The notes under the pieces: model-generated
The model's input: the letters and a program-made list of their open reading frames with translations, nothing else
What the model was told of the DNA's origin: nothing
The model's database searches: none
Shown: piece by piece, positions 52,781 to 60,714 of the stretch
How positions within the stretch are numbered: the first letter of the stretch is position 1
Layout: the number at the start of each line of letters is the position of its first letter
Origin: Planctomycetota bacterium
Lineage (GTDB): Bacteria; Planctomycetota; UBA1135; GCA-002686595
Length of the DNA: 64,000 nt
Direction of reading: 5' to 3'
Assembly: GCA_002683825.1 (NCBI GenBank)
Contig: NYUD01000091.1
Location: forward strand, 62,001-126,000
Made by a program: the position numbers and the translations under genes

Positions 52781-53808
52781 CGCCGCTATCACGGCGCACG
52801 GTGCTGGTCACCGGGGCGACCGGGTTTGTCGGGACGGCCCTGGTTGAGGAGCTCCTGCGCGAGGGGGCCAGGGTTCACGCCGTAGCACGGGAAAGCTCGA
52901 ACCGGGCCCATCTCGATCGGTTTTCCATCCATTGGCACACCGCCGATCTCGAGGATGTGCCCGCACTGCATCGCGCCTTTGCCAAGGCGGCCGAGGAAGC
53001 GAAGAGTGCGGGTCGCCGCTTCGATTGCGTGCACGCAGGCGCGTTGATCAGCTATCGGCGCGAGGATGCGGAGCGCTCGCGGCGGGTGAACGTCGGTGGA
53101 ACCCACAACATCCTCGAAGCATCCATCGCCTCCGGCGTGCAGCGTATCTGCCACGTGAGCTCGGTGGTCGCGGTCGGTTTTGCGCGGAGTGCTGAGGAGG
53201 TGCTGGATGAAGAGACCCCTTTCAACGGCGCGGGCCTGCGTTCGGCCTACGTGACCACCAAGCGTGCGGCCGAAGATCTCGTTCTGGCCGTACAGGTGCC
53301 GCCGGAGACCGTGGTTTGCTGTCCCGGCGCAATCTTCGGTCCCTCTCCCGGCGGTTCGAACACGACGCGATTTCTCGAGCGTCTGCGGCGGGGGGGGTTG
53401 GGGCCCTTCGCTCCGCCGGGATCGCTGTCGGTCGTGGGCGTGGACGACGTTGCGAAGGGCCTGTGCCTCGCGCTTCAGCACGGTCGCCCGGGGCGGCGTT
53501 ACCTCCTGACCGAATCGAACTGGAGCCATACCGAGCTCCTGGCCAGGGCGGCGGTGGAACTCGGTGTCCGTTCGCCGCGGGTGAGATTTCCCCCGCCCCT
53601 CTGGCGTGGGGTCGTCGGGGCAGCCGGCCTCCTGGATCCGGTGATTCGCTCGGCGGAGGCCACGCCGGAGGCCTTGCGTCTCTTGGGGACGCATTTTCGC
53701 TTCGATGGGACGCGGGCCCGGAGCGAACTCGGGTGGCTCCCCAGGCCCTTCGTAGAGGTTTTGCGGGAAACGGTTCTATGGATGGGTTCACGGAAAGATC
53801 GGAACTAA
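52777..53808 (+). CDS. NAD-dependent epimerase/dehydratase family protein
   Basis: The TTG start overlaps the kinase stop. The 343-residue extended short-chain dehydrogenase has the Rossmann motif TGATGFVGTALVEELL (residues 12-27), DCVHAGALISY, RVNVGGTHNILEAS, a Ser near 125 in HVSSVVAVG and the catalytic pair in AYVTTKRAAED (YxxxK). Members act on nucleotide sugars, flavonols or cholesterol-type substrates. Substrate is not visible; the product may serve the glycosyltransferase two genes later. Confidence 0.9.
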   Translation: MTPLSRRTVLVTGATGFVGTALVEELLREGARVHAVARESSNRAHLDRFSIHWHTADLEDVPALHRAFAKAAEEAKSAGRRFDCVHAGALISYRREDAERSRRVNVGGTHNILEASIASGVQRICHVSSVVAVGFARSAEEVLDEETPFNGAGLRSAYVTTKRAAEDLVLAVQVPPETVVCCPGAIFGPSPGGSNTTRFLERLRRGGLGPFAPPGSLSVVGVDDVAKGLCLALQHGRPGRRYLLTESNWSHTELLARAAVELGVRSPRVRFPPPLWRGVVGAAGLLDPVIRSAEATPEALRLLGTHFRFDGTRARSELGWLPRPFVEVLRETVLWMGSRKDRN

Positions 53809-53824
53809 GCTGGTTCCAAGACCG

Positions 53825-54895
53825 ATGCTGATCGTTCTTCTAGCCGCTGCGTTCGCCCTTCAGGTGGATGAAGAGCCGGCCCAATCCATCTTGACCGCTC
53901 CGCTCTATCTCGAGGAAGAGCCGCCGGAGTGTCGTAGTTTGCGGCTGATTCGCCTGGCCTATGATGGCGGCGACGAAAGGGGCCGTGAGCGTCCCGGCAT
54001 GGGGCGGACCCGGGAACAGGCCGCGGTGATGGCGCGCAATCTCCTGGGCCTCATCGAGGCGGGTGCCGATTTCGCTCAGCTCGCCACCGCCCACTCGCAG
54101 GCGCCCAGCGCGCAAGAAGGCGGGGTGCTGGGAACCTATCCGCCGGGGGTTCTGGTGCCCGCGTTCGATCACTTTCTCTTCTCGGCCGAGCTGGGGAAGG
54201 TCTCGCAGCCGATCGATCTCGATGGAGCCTTGCACCTGCTGCAGCGCATCGACCGCTGGGCGGCTTGTCGCCAGATCGTTCTGAAGGGGCGTAGCGACGA
54301 GGTGTGTGCTTTGGCACAGGAACTCTTTGAGCGCCTGCAGGCGGGAGCTGACTTCGAGGAGTTGGCCCGCGGGTACTCCGATGACCCGGCGAGTGCGGAG
54401 CGGGGTGGTGCGTGGCGTATGTTCGAGCGCGGGGCGAAAGACGCTCTCTTGAAAGAGGCCGTCTTCAGGGCGGACGTGGGCGAGGTGTTCGGGCCGCTCG
54501 AATCCCCTCTGGGTTTTCACATCGGTCGACGGGACGCGATCGAGGGCTTCGATCCTGACCTGCGCGAAAACAACTGGGTGCGCGGCCGCGCCGTACTGAT
54601 CGCACACCGCGAGGGGAAGGCGATCCGGGAGAATCGCAGTCTGAGAGTTGCTTCCCGCCTCGCCCGCGAGATCCACGCTGCGGCACAACACGAGATCGCG
54701 GACCTGGCCGAACTCGCCCGGCGTCACACGGATGACCCGGGCGGAAAAGAGCGCCGCGGTGACCTCGGTTGGATTTATCGCGACAATCCCAATCGCGTGC
54801 GATCCCTGGACAGGCTGTTCCTCGCCAAGCCCGGCGCGTTGCTCGAACCCATGGGTACCGAGGAGGGCTGGATCGTGCTCCAGCGTACCCGGTGA
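53825..54895 (+). CDS. Parvulin-type peptidyl-prolyl isomerase with three domains
   Basis: The 356-residue protein has a very short signal-like N terminus (MLIVLLAAAFALQ). Three parvulin-like units follow: about 38-145 (LIRLAYDG..., AHSQAPSAQEGGVLGTYPPGVLVPAFD), 150-245 (IVLKG..., YSDDPASAERGGAWRMFERGAKDALLKEAVF) and 280-356 (RHTDDPGGKERRGDLGWIYRDN). The second and third keep the S/TDDPxxxExGGxLG pattern best. It is probably a periplasmic folding factor, like SurA or PpiD but without their chaperone N domain. The stop overlaps the GT2 start as GTGA. Confidence 0.88.
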   Translation: MLIVLLAAAFALQVDEEPAQSILTAPLYLEEEPPECRSLRLIRLAYDGGDERGRERPGMGRTREQAAVMARNLLGLIEAGADFAQLATAHSQAPSAQEGGVLGTYPPGVLVPAFDHFLFSAELGKVSQPIDLDGALHLLQRIDRWAACRQIVLKGRSDEVCALAQELFERLQAGADFEELARGYSDDPASAERGGAWRMFERGAKDALLKEAVFRADVGEVFGPLESPLGFHIGRRDAIEGFDPDLRENNWVRGRAVLIAHREGKAIRENRSLRVASRLAREIHAAAQHEIADLAELARRHTDDPGGKERRGDLGWIYRDNPNRVRSLDRLFLAKPGALLEPMGTEEGWIVLQRTR

Positions 54896-55656
54896 CGCAC
54901 GCCGCACGGCGGGTGGGGTTGATCTTGCCCGCGCTGAACGAGGAGGATGCGCTGCCCCTGGTGCTCGCGGAATTGCCGCTGGACGTTCTACATGCGATCT
55001 GCGTTGTCGACAACGGTTCGACCGATCGTACGGCGGACGTCGCCCGCGCAGCGGGTGCCCACGTGCTGAGCGAAGACCGGCGCGGCTACGGCCAGGCCTG
55101 TCTGGCGGGAATCGCCTGGATGACTTCCGGCGCCGGTCTTGCGCCCCCACTGGGTGAGGCGGACGTGATCGTGTTTCTCGACGCCGACCATTCGGATTAC
55201 CCCGAAGACATGCGGGAACTTCTGCGGCCCATCTTCGAGAAGCGCGCGCAGTTCGTCATCGGTTCCCGGCTTCTCGGGGGCGCCACCATGGGGGCCCTGT
55301 TGCCCCAGGCATGGTTTGGGAACCGCCTGGCCTGTTTTCTCATGCAGCTTCTTTTCGGTGCACGCTACAGCGACCTGGGGCCCTTTCGGGCGATCGAAGT
55401 GGGGGCCCTCCAGGGCCTGAAAATGGCGGACACGAACTTCGGCTGGACGGTCGAGATGCAGTTGAAGGCCGTGAGCCTCGGCCTGACCGTCGAGGAGGTG
55501 CCCGTTCGCTACCGTCAGCGCATCGGCCGGAGCAAGATCACGGGGACCCTGTGGGGAACCCTCCGGGCGGGCTGGAAGATCCTCGGATGGATCGCCGTTT
55601 GGCGCCTCAAGACGTGGCTCCGGCCACTCGAAGAGTCTCCGACGGACGAGAGCTAG
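54892..55656 (+). CDS. Family 2 glycosyltransferase (DPM1-like)
   Basis: The GTG start at 54892 gives 254 residues. GT-A fold motifs are VGLILPALNEEDALPLVL, VVDNGSTDRTADVARAAGA, the acidic FLDADHSDYPEDM (metal-binding DxD), IGSRLLGG and FGWTVEMQLKAV. Such enzymes transfer sugars from NDP-sugars to lipid carriers or glycans; no lipid-binding membrane helices are seen. GTGA couples it to the parvulin gene. Its TAG overlaps the convergent lipoprotein gene in the palindrome CTAG (55653-55656). Confidence 0.92.
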   Translation: MTHAARRVGLILPALNEEDALPLVLAELPLDVLHAICVVDNGSTDRTADVARAAGAHVLSEDRRGYGQACLAGIAWMTSGAGLAPPLGEADVIVFLDADHSDYPEDMRELLRPIFEKRAQFVIGSRLLGGATMGALLPQAWFGNRLACFLMQLLFGARYSDLGPFRAIEVGALQGLKMADTNFGWTVEMQLKAVSLGLTVEEVPVRYRQRIGRSKITGTLWGTLRAGWKILGWIAVWRLKTWLRPLEESPTDES

Positions 55657-56018
55657 TTCGTTTTCCCGTGCCCCTGCTCTTGGCTCGGGAAGCCCCAGGT
55701 GCCCTCGATCCGGGCATAGCGGATGGAGAAGATGCTGAGGATCCAGTTGAAGCGCCCGAGGTAGGGGCGCTGCGTTTCCGCCGTGACCTCCATGTTGACC
55801 ATGCCCGAGTCGGACGCGTTCGCCCGCGCGACCATCAGGGCCTTGGAGGGGAGATCTATGCCGAGCACCGTGACGGCCCAGGCGCTGGATCGGAACGTGC
55901 CGGCATCGGTATCGGTTCGTTTGAAGTCGACACTGGCGCAGCCTGTCACGAGGAGCACCGCAGTGAAGAGCGTCGCGATGGCGCGCCCAGGGCGGCGTTT
56001 GGAACGGATGAGGAACAT
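55653..56018 (-). CDS. Small lipoprotein of unknown function
   Basis: The 121-residue protein (ATG 56018) has a basic N terminus and a lipobox (RAIATLFTAVLLVTGC). The mature part contains SAWAVTVLGIDLPSKALMVARANASDSGMVNMEVTAETQRPYLGRFNWILSIFSIRYARIEG, resembling TRL-like or other small envelope lipoproteins. No family is assigned. It is convergent with the GT2 gene, with stops sharing CTAG. Confidence 0.7.
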   Translation of the reverse strand: MFLIRSKRRPGRAIATLFTAVLLVTGCASVDFKRTDTDAGTFRSSAWAVTVLGIDLPSKALMVARANASDSGMVNMEVTAETQRPYLGRFNWILSIFSIRYARIEGTWGFPSQEQGHGKTN

Positions 56019-56165
56019 CGAGGAGACGATACGTTCGGGCCGGTCCAATCACCAAAAATCTCTTGTGGCTTCCTGTCTACCCCTTCGCGCCGAGCTCCAG
56101 GAGACCTAGGATGGAGGGCTGAGTTTCCCCGGCAGGCGGGTCCGGGGCCCGGCGAAAGACCCTCT

Positions 56166-57371
56166 GTGAAGGCCACACACATCTCGGGCGCAGCTACTAC
56201 CCAAGAGCTTCTCGAAGGCCACCGACGCCTCTTTGTCGAGCGCTTCGGCGCCGGCGGCGTCCCCAGGCTCTTCTATGCACCGGGGAGGGTGAGCCTCCTG
56301 GGGGCTCACCTCGACTACAACGGTGGCCCGGTGATGCCGATGGCCGTCGATCGCGGTACCTTCGTCGCGCTGCGACCGCGCTCGGATTCCTACCTGCGCT
56401 TCGCCTCGACCCTGGAGGGGGGGGAGGCCCAGGTCGATCTGGACGGCCTGCCGCGGACGAGTTCGGGGCACTGGAGCGACTATCCCATCGGCGTCGCGTG
56501 TCATCTCGTCGGGCGCGGGGCGCAGGCCCATGGGATGGACGTCCTCTTCGGCGGCAACCTGCCGATCGGCGCGGGGCTTTCCTCCTCGGCTTCGATCTCC
56601 GTCGCGTCGGCCTACGCCCTCGGCACGGTGTGGGGCGCCACGACCGACCCCATCGCGTGCATCGAAGCCGCGCTCTTTGCCGAACGGACCTTCGTCGGGG
56701 TGCACTGTGGGATCATGGATCCCTACGCCGTTGGCTTGGCCCGGCGGGATGCGCTTCTGTGGCTCGACTGCAAGGACGCTTCCTTCGAGCATCTGCCCCT
56801 GCCCAGCGAGAAACTGACGATCGCCGTGGCGGACAGCGGCGTGCGGCGCACGCTGGCCAAGGGCGAGTTCAACCGTCGCGTGGCCGAGTGCAGCGCGGCC
56901 TTCGACGCCCTGCGCGCTCACCATCCGGGAGCCGAATGTTTGCGCGATGTGCCCCTCGAGGTGCTCGAAGAGCACGGCCCCTCCCTGTCCCCGTCCGTGG
57001 AACGACGGGCGCGCCACGTGCTTTCGGAGGTGGCCCGGACCTTCGCGGCACGCGAAGCGCTGATCGTCGGTGACCTCGATCGGTTCGGCGGCTGCCTGAC
57101 CGAAGCCCACCGATCGCTGCGCGATTTGTTCGAAGTCTCCATCCCCGAGCTGGATCACCTGGTTGCGAGTGCCCTGGAGTGGGAGGGAGCGCTAGGCGCC
57201 CGACTCACCGGAGCAGGCTTCGGGGGATGTGTCGTGTGTGTGCTGCGGACCGAAGCCCGCGACGGTTTCGTGGAACATCTCGCCCGTCGCTTCGAGGAAC
57301 GCTTCGGCAGCCGGCCCCCCGTTGAGTTCTTTCGGGGAGGCTCCGGACCGTACGAGTTCGTGGGCTCCTAG
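56166..57371 (+). CDS. Galactokinase-like GHMP kinase
   Basis: The 401-residue protein (GTG 56166) has the GHMP motifs: GRVSLLGAHLDYNGGPVMPMAVDRG (residues 39-62), GAGLSSSASISVASAYALG (ATP-binding motif 2 near 136), GIMDPYAV (catalytic Asp near 182) and GARLTGAGFGGCVV (motif 3 near 347). Galactokinases phosphorylate galactose C1. The sugar-binding signature, usually GEHTDYN, reads GAHLDYN, so the substrate may differ; a galacturonokinase-, mannosyl- or heptose-type sugar is possible. No galT or galE is next to it. Confidence 0.85.
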   Translation: MKATHISGAATTQELLEGHRRLFVERFGAGGVPRLFYAPGRVSLLGAHLDYNGGPVMPMAVDRGTFVALRPRSDSYLRFASTLEGGEAQVDLDGLPRTSSGHWSDYPIGVACHLVGRGAQAHGMDVLFGGNLPIGAGLSSSASISVASAYALGTVWGATTDPIACIEAALFAERTFVGVHCGIMDPYAVGLARRDALLWLDCKDASFEHLPLPSEKLTIAVADSGVRRTLAKGEFNRRVAECSAAFDALRAHHPGAECLRDVPLEVLEEHGPSLSPSVERRARHVLSEVARTFAAREALIVGDLDRFGGCLTEAHRSLRDLFEVSIPELDHLVASALEWEGALGARLTGAGFGGCVVCVLRTEARDGFVEHLARRFEERFGSRPPVEFFRGGSGPYEFVGS

Positions 57372-57525
57372 GGTTCCGGGGTTGCCGGGAAGTTGGCGAG
57401 TGCGTCGGGTTTCGTGCACCACGGCGCTCGCAGCAGGCAAGCCCCGAACTCGAAGGGGTCGTCCTGTGGCGTTCGAGGCGAACCCCCACACGCCTCTTCG
57501 GTCCGAGGCGAGGTCTCGTTCGTCC
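57372..57525. other. Convergent intergenic region
   Basis: The 154 bases between the galactokinase stop and the end of the Ser/Arg-rich gene are convergent. I see no gene and no clear terminator hairpin. Confidence 0.4.
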
Positions 57526-59385
57526 CTACTTCAAGCTTCCAAGGATCGCGAGGGCCGCCGTGTCGGTGTCGAGTCCGACGCCGGCGCCCAGGAGCTTCTT
57601 CGCGTCCTCTGAGCGAGTACTGAAGTGGTAGTTCAGCGCGAGCACCACGCGCGCGTCCCGGTCGGTGGGGTGCTGGGCCAGGTAGCTCTCCAGGGCCTCC
57701 AGCTGTGCCTGGAAGTCCGCCGGATCGGAGTAGAAGTTGCGCTTGTCGACCGTCGCCTCGGCGAGGGCAGGCTCGAGTTCGAACGCGCGGCGTAGGGCAT
57801 AGGCGGCGTAGTGGTAGTCGCCCGCGGCAAAGAGTGCGTCTCCAAGGACCAGGAACAAGCCCCCCTGATCGGGTGCGTACTCGACGGCCTTGGCATAGAA
57901 CTGCACCGCGTCGGTGTAGCGGCCTTCGCGGAAGGCGCGATCGCCGAGGGTGAGATAGCGCTCGGCCGCGATCGGCAGTCGGTCGGTGAGGGGTTCGGGA
58001 ACGACCGCCTCGCCTGTGGGCTCGTTGCTCGTTCCGTTGACGTAGATGACGGTGGTCCGGTCTTCGACGGCCGGTTCCGACACGTATACCGTCTGGAAGT
58101 ACGGGCGGTAGTAGGAGTAGAGGTAGGGGAAGTAGCAGGCGAAGTAGTACGGCCAAGCGCCCCAGTAGCACGGGTTGTAGAAACCGCCGTACCAGAACGA
58201 GCTCCAGTAGTAGCACGAGCTGAAGACGTTGTAGGTGCCATGATAGACGCCGCCATTACCGCGATAGCCGCTGGCCACGATGCCGGAGCCAAGCACGCCC
58301 GTGTCGGGCGGTCGGACGTTCGGACGCGGCGAGACGCGGGCCGATCCGGGGTCGATGCCACCGAGAACCTGACGGCCCCCGGGGTCTTCGGCCGTCGGGC
58401 GAGGGGCGTCCCCGCCCGCCGAATTCGGGGAGATCTCGCGCGTCACCGTACGGGTCGGTTTCTCGAGGCGTCGGAGGGGGCCGTTGCCGTAGCGCACCCG
58501 ACGTGCCGACCCCTGTCCTCGATCGACTGTTCTCTCCGGGGCGTTGCGAATCCCGCCCGAGCTCTTCGGTGTACGAGCCGAGCTCGTGCGCGAACCCCTG
58601 CCGGAGGAATCGCGGGAGCCCGGGGTTGCACGCGTCGTGGATGTCGCGCCCGGGCGTAGGACGTTGCGGCTGCGACTCGAGCTGGCGTAGGGAACGGGGA
58701 AACGGACCCGAGGCGAAGAGGAGGGCGTGATAAGCCCGATTCCGGAGGCGGGGCCTCGAGTCGTTCCCGCACGCGTCGAACCGGGAGCCGAGCTGGATCC
58801 TGCCGAGGAAGTCTGCGCGGAGTCTGGAGTGGACGGGGAGGGGCTAGCGGTGGTGCCGGGGTTGCTCGTCACGCTGCGGCCGTCCGATCCGGCGGAGCGC
58901 TGCGTGTAGATGCTCGAGCTGGAGCGTCCCGGGCTGTAGCGCGAACCGGGTGAGAGCGAGCGCGTGGATGAAGTACTCGAGCGTGAAGGGGTGGCCGAGC
59001 GGCTGGTCGTGCCCGAGAAACGCGAGCTGGAGGAGCTGCGGGGGACGTATCGCGAACCGCTGGAAGAGCGCGAAGGCGACAAGGAACGCGAAGAGGAGCG
59101 CGAGGGCGAGACGGTCCGGGAACGCGAGCTTTGCGAGCGCCCGAGGCTGCGAGAAGAGCTGCTCGAACGGGTGCTGGGTCGAACCGAACGCGAGCTCGAG
59201 CTGCGTTGGGGGGCCGCGCTGCGGGAGCGCGAGCCTGTCGAACGCGAGGCCGAGCGGCTGGACGAGCGCTGTGGGCTGGAGCTGCGGTAGGAGCTCGAGG
59301 AGCGCTGGTGGGTCCAGGCGTCCAGGCGCGGGGCTGTGGCGACGAATGCGAGGGCCAGAAGGACGAGGGCACAGATTTTTTTCAT
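57526..59385 (-). CDS. Exported Ser/Arg-rich protein with aromatic patch and C-terminal TPR
   Basis: The 619-residue protein starts with a clear signal peptide (MKKICALVLLALAFVATAPRLDA). Residues about 27-190 are almost only Ser and Arg (RS, SRS, SSSRS repeats). Residues about 190-375 are Pro/Thr/Ser/Gly-rich with TR, SR and SPRV motifs. A patch at about 378-432 is extraordinarily rich in Tyr, Trp, Phe and Cys. TPR-like repeats fill about 465-615 (AAERYLTLGDRAFREGRYTDAVQFYAKAVEYAPDQGGLFLVLGDALFAAGDYHYAAYALRRAF). I know no family for the whole. It could be an envelope structural or adhesive protein. Shadow open frames here reflect the repeat bias. Confidence 0.82.
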   Translation of the reverse strand: MKKICALVLLALAFVATAPRLDAWTHQRSSSSYRSSSPQRSSSRSASRSTGSRSRSAAPQRSSSSRSVRPSTRSSSSSRSLGRSQSSRSRTVSPSRSSSRSLSPSRSSSGSRYVPRSSSSSRFSGTTSRSATPSRSSTSSTRSLSPGSRYSPGRSSSSIYTQRSAGSDGRSVTSNPGTTASPSPSTPDSAQTSSAGSSSAPGSTRAGTTRGPASGIGLITPSSSPRVRFPVPYASSSRSRNVLRPGATSTTRATPGSRDSSGRGSRTSSARTPKSSGGIRNAPERTVDRGQGSARRVRYGNGPLRRLEKPTRTVTREISPNSAGGDAPRPTAEDPGGRQVLGGIDPGSARVSPRPNVRPPDTGVLGSGIVASGYRGNGGVYHGTYNVFSSCYYWSSFWYGGFYNPCYWGAWPYYFACYFPYLYSYYRPYFQTVYVSEPAVEDRTTVIYVNGTSNEPTGEAVVPEPLTDRLPIAAERYLTLGDRAFREGRYTDAVQFYAKAVEYAPDQGGLFLVLGDALFAAGDYHYAAYALRRAFELEPALAEATVDKRNFYSDPADFQAQLEALESYLAQHPTDRDARVVLALNYHFSTRSEDAKKLLGAGVGLDTDTAALAILGSLK

Positions 59386-59505
59386 GGGGTGGCGACCATC
59401 CTAGGCCCTCCCCGGCAAACGAAGTGCCAAGACCCCAGGCCCCTCTCCGCGGGCTTGTGGGGCCGGCTGTCCCCTCGATAGGACACCCCCTGCAACCCTG
59501 GAGTG

Positions 59506-60714
59506 TCAGCCGCCCGTGTCGGTCGCAACCATCAGGGCGTAACGCGCCGTCGAGCTTTCCGGGAGGATCCTGAGCATGGGGGCCCCGGGGTGGCGGTCGC
59601 GGGGCACGGCCCTGGTGAGGAGTCCGATCTGGAAGGCCCCGACGCTCTCCAGGTCCGATAGGAGCAGGAAGTACCCCGGCCGCACGCCCACCGTCGTCCA
59701 TCCTCGGGGCGGGTCGTCCACGGCCTTCTTGAGCCGCAGTAGCAGTGCCACCGGTGCCCCGGTTGAGTCGAGTTCGAAGGTCGGGAGGGGATCGAGTTCG
59801 AGCCCCTTGGAGGCCAGCTTCTCGACGTAGCGCTCACGGATTTTAGGGACGCTTTCAAGGGCCTTTTTCCACGTGCTCTTCTTCTTCAACTTCTCCCGAC
59901 GGTAGGTCATCTCGAGCATGGGTTGTTCGATGACGCGCAGCGGCCGGCCGGCTGCCGCCCCGGTCTCATCGAGTCGAAAGAACTTGTCGAGAAAACGCTG
60001 GTTGACGCGAAACTCCGTGACGGCTTCCTCCATGATTTTCTTGCCGGCTGCGCTCACCACGATCCTCTCGGGATAGGGGCGACCACGCCGCTCGCCCCAG
60101 CCTTCGACCCCTAACTTCTCCAGGGCTCGCGAACCGCGATGTCCCTGGATCGAGAGCGGGCGTCCCTCGTCGTCAAGAACCACCACCAGCCGGCCGATCG
60201 GTTCGCCCTTGCAACAGTCCAGCTCGTGCACGAGGGCCTCGCGCTCGTTGTCCTTGGTCGCACGCCATTCGAAGCCCAGAGGCCATGCGAAGAGGGCACG
60301 CTTGGCTTCGAAGGTCATGCGAGCGAGAGGGCGGTTGGCTCCTTCGACGCTCGATACCTTGCTCCGGCGTTGAAGGATGCGGTCGCCGTAGAGGGCGAGC
60401 GTGCGGTGGATCTCGATCCCGGTCGGAGTCTTCATCTTGAAGTCCAGCCGGGCTCGATCGGGAAAGACGAAGCTCGCGAGTACCTCTTCGGTTTGGCCGG
60501 TCGAAGCGTAGGTGATCATCGACTTGTACGAGACGCTGCCGACCCCCTTGGTGGGCTTCTGGGGAGCGGGATGGGCGTGGTCATCGGCCTGCGCCGCGAG
60601 ACCGTAGGGTGGGCTCGCGAGCAGGGAGAGAGCGAATAGTGCGGCCCCTAGGCGAGCCGTTCGCGCAGGACGGCGGCCGCCTTGCGCAGCGTTTCGAGTT
60701 TCTTGGCGAAGCAA
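59506..60714 (-). CDS. Exported protein of unknown function, LolA/LppX-like
   Basis: The in-frame start is a TTG at 60714, 67 bases inside the upstream aminotransferase gene; no better start exists in frame. The 402-residue protein has a signal (RTARLGAALFALSLLASPPYGLAAQA). The mature part opens with KSMITYASTGQTEEVLASFVFPDRARLDFKMKTPTGIEIHRTLALYGDRILQRRSKVS, like the convex beta-sheet proteins LolA/LppX that carry lipids in the periplasm. A later segment, RVNQRFLDKFF and so on, is alpha-helical. The LolA-like fold is my inference from pattern. Confidence 0.65.
   Translation of the reverse strand: MLRQETRNAAQGGRRPARTARLGAALFALSLLASPPYGLAAQADDHAHPAPQKPTKGVGSVSYKSMITYASTGQTEEVLASFVFPDRARLDFKMKTPTGIEIHRTLALYGDRILQRRSKVSSVEGANRPLARMTFEAKRALFAWPLGFEWRATKDNEREALVHELDCCKGEPIGRLVVVLDDEGRPLSIQGHRGSRALEKLGVEGWGERRGRPYPERIVVSAAGKKIMEEAVTEFRVNQRFLDKFFRLDETGAAAGRPLRVIEQPMLEMTYRREKLKKKSTWKKALESVPKIRERYVEKLASKGLELDPLPTFELDSTGAPVALLLRLKKAVDDPPRGWTTVGVRPGYFLLLSDLESVGAFQIGLLTRAVPRDRHPGAPMLRILPESSTARYALMVATDTGG

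Noticed and set aside
58727-59290. Plus-strand open frames opposite the Ser/Arg-rich gene
   Set aside because: They are antisense to a gene with clear signal peptide and TPR tail, and arise from the repetitive codons.
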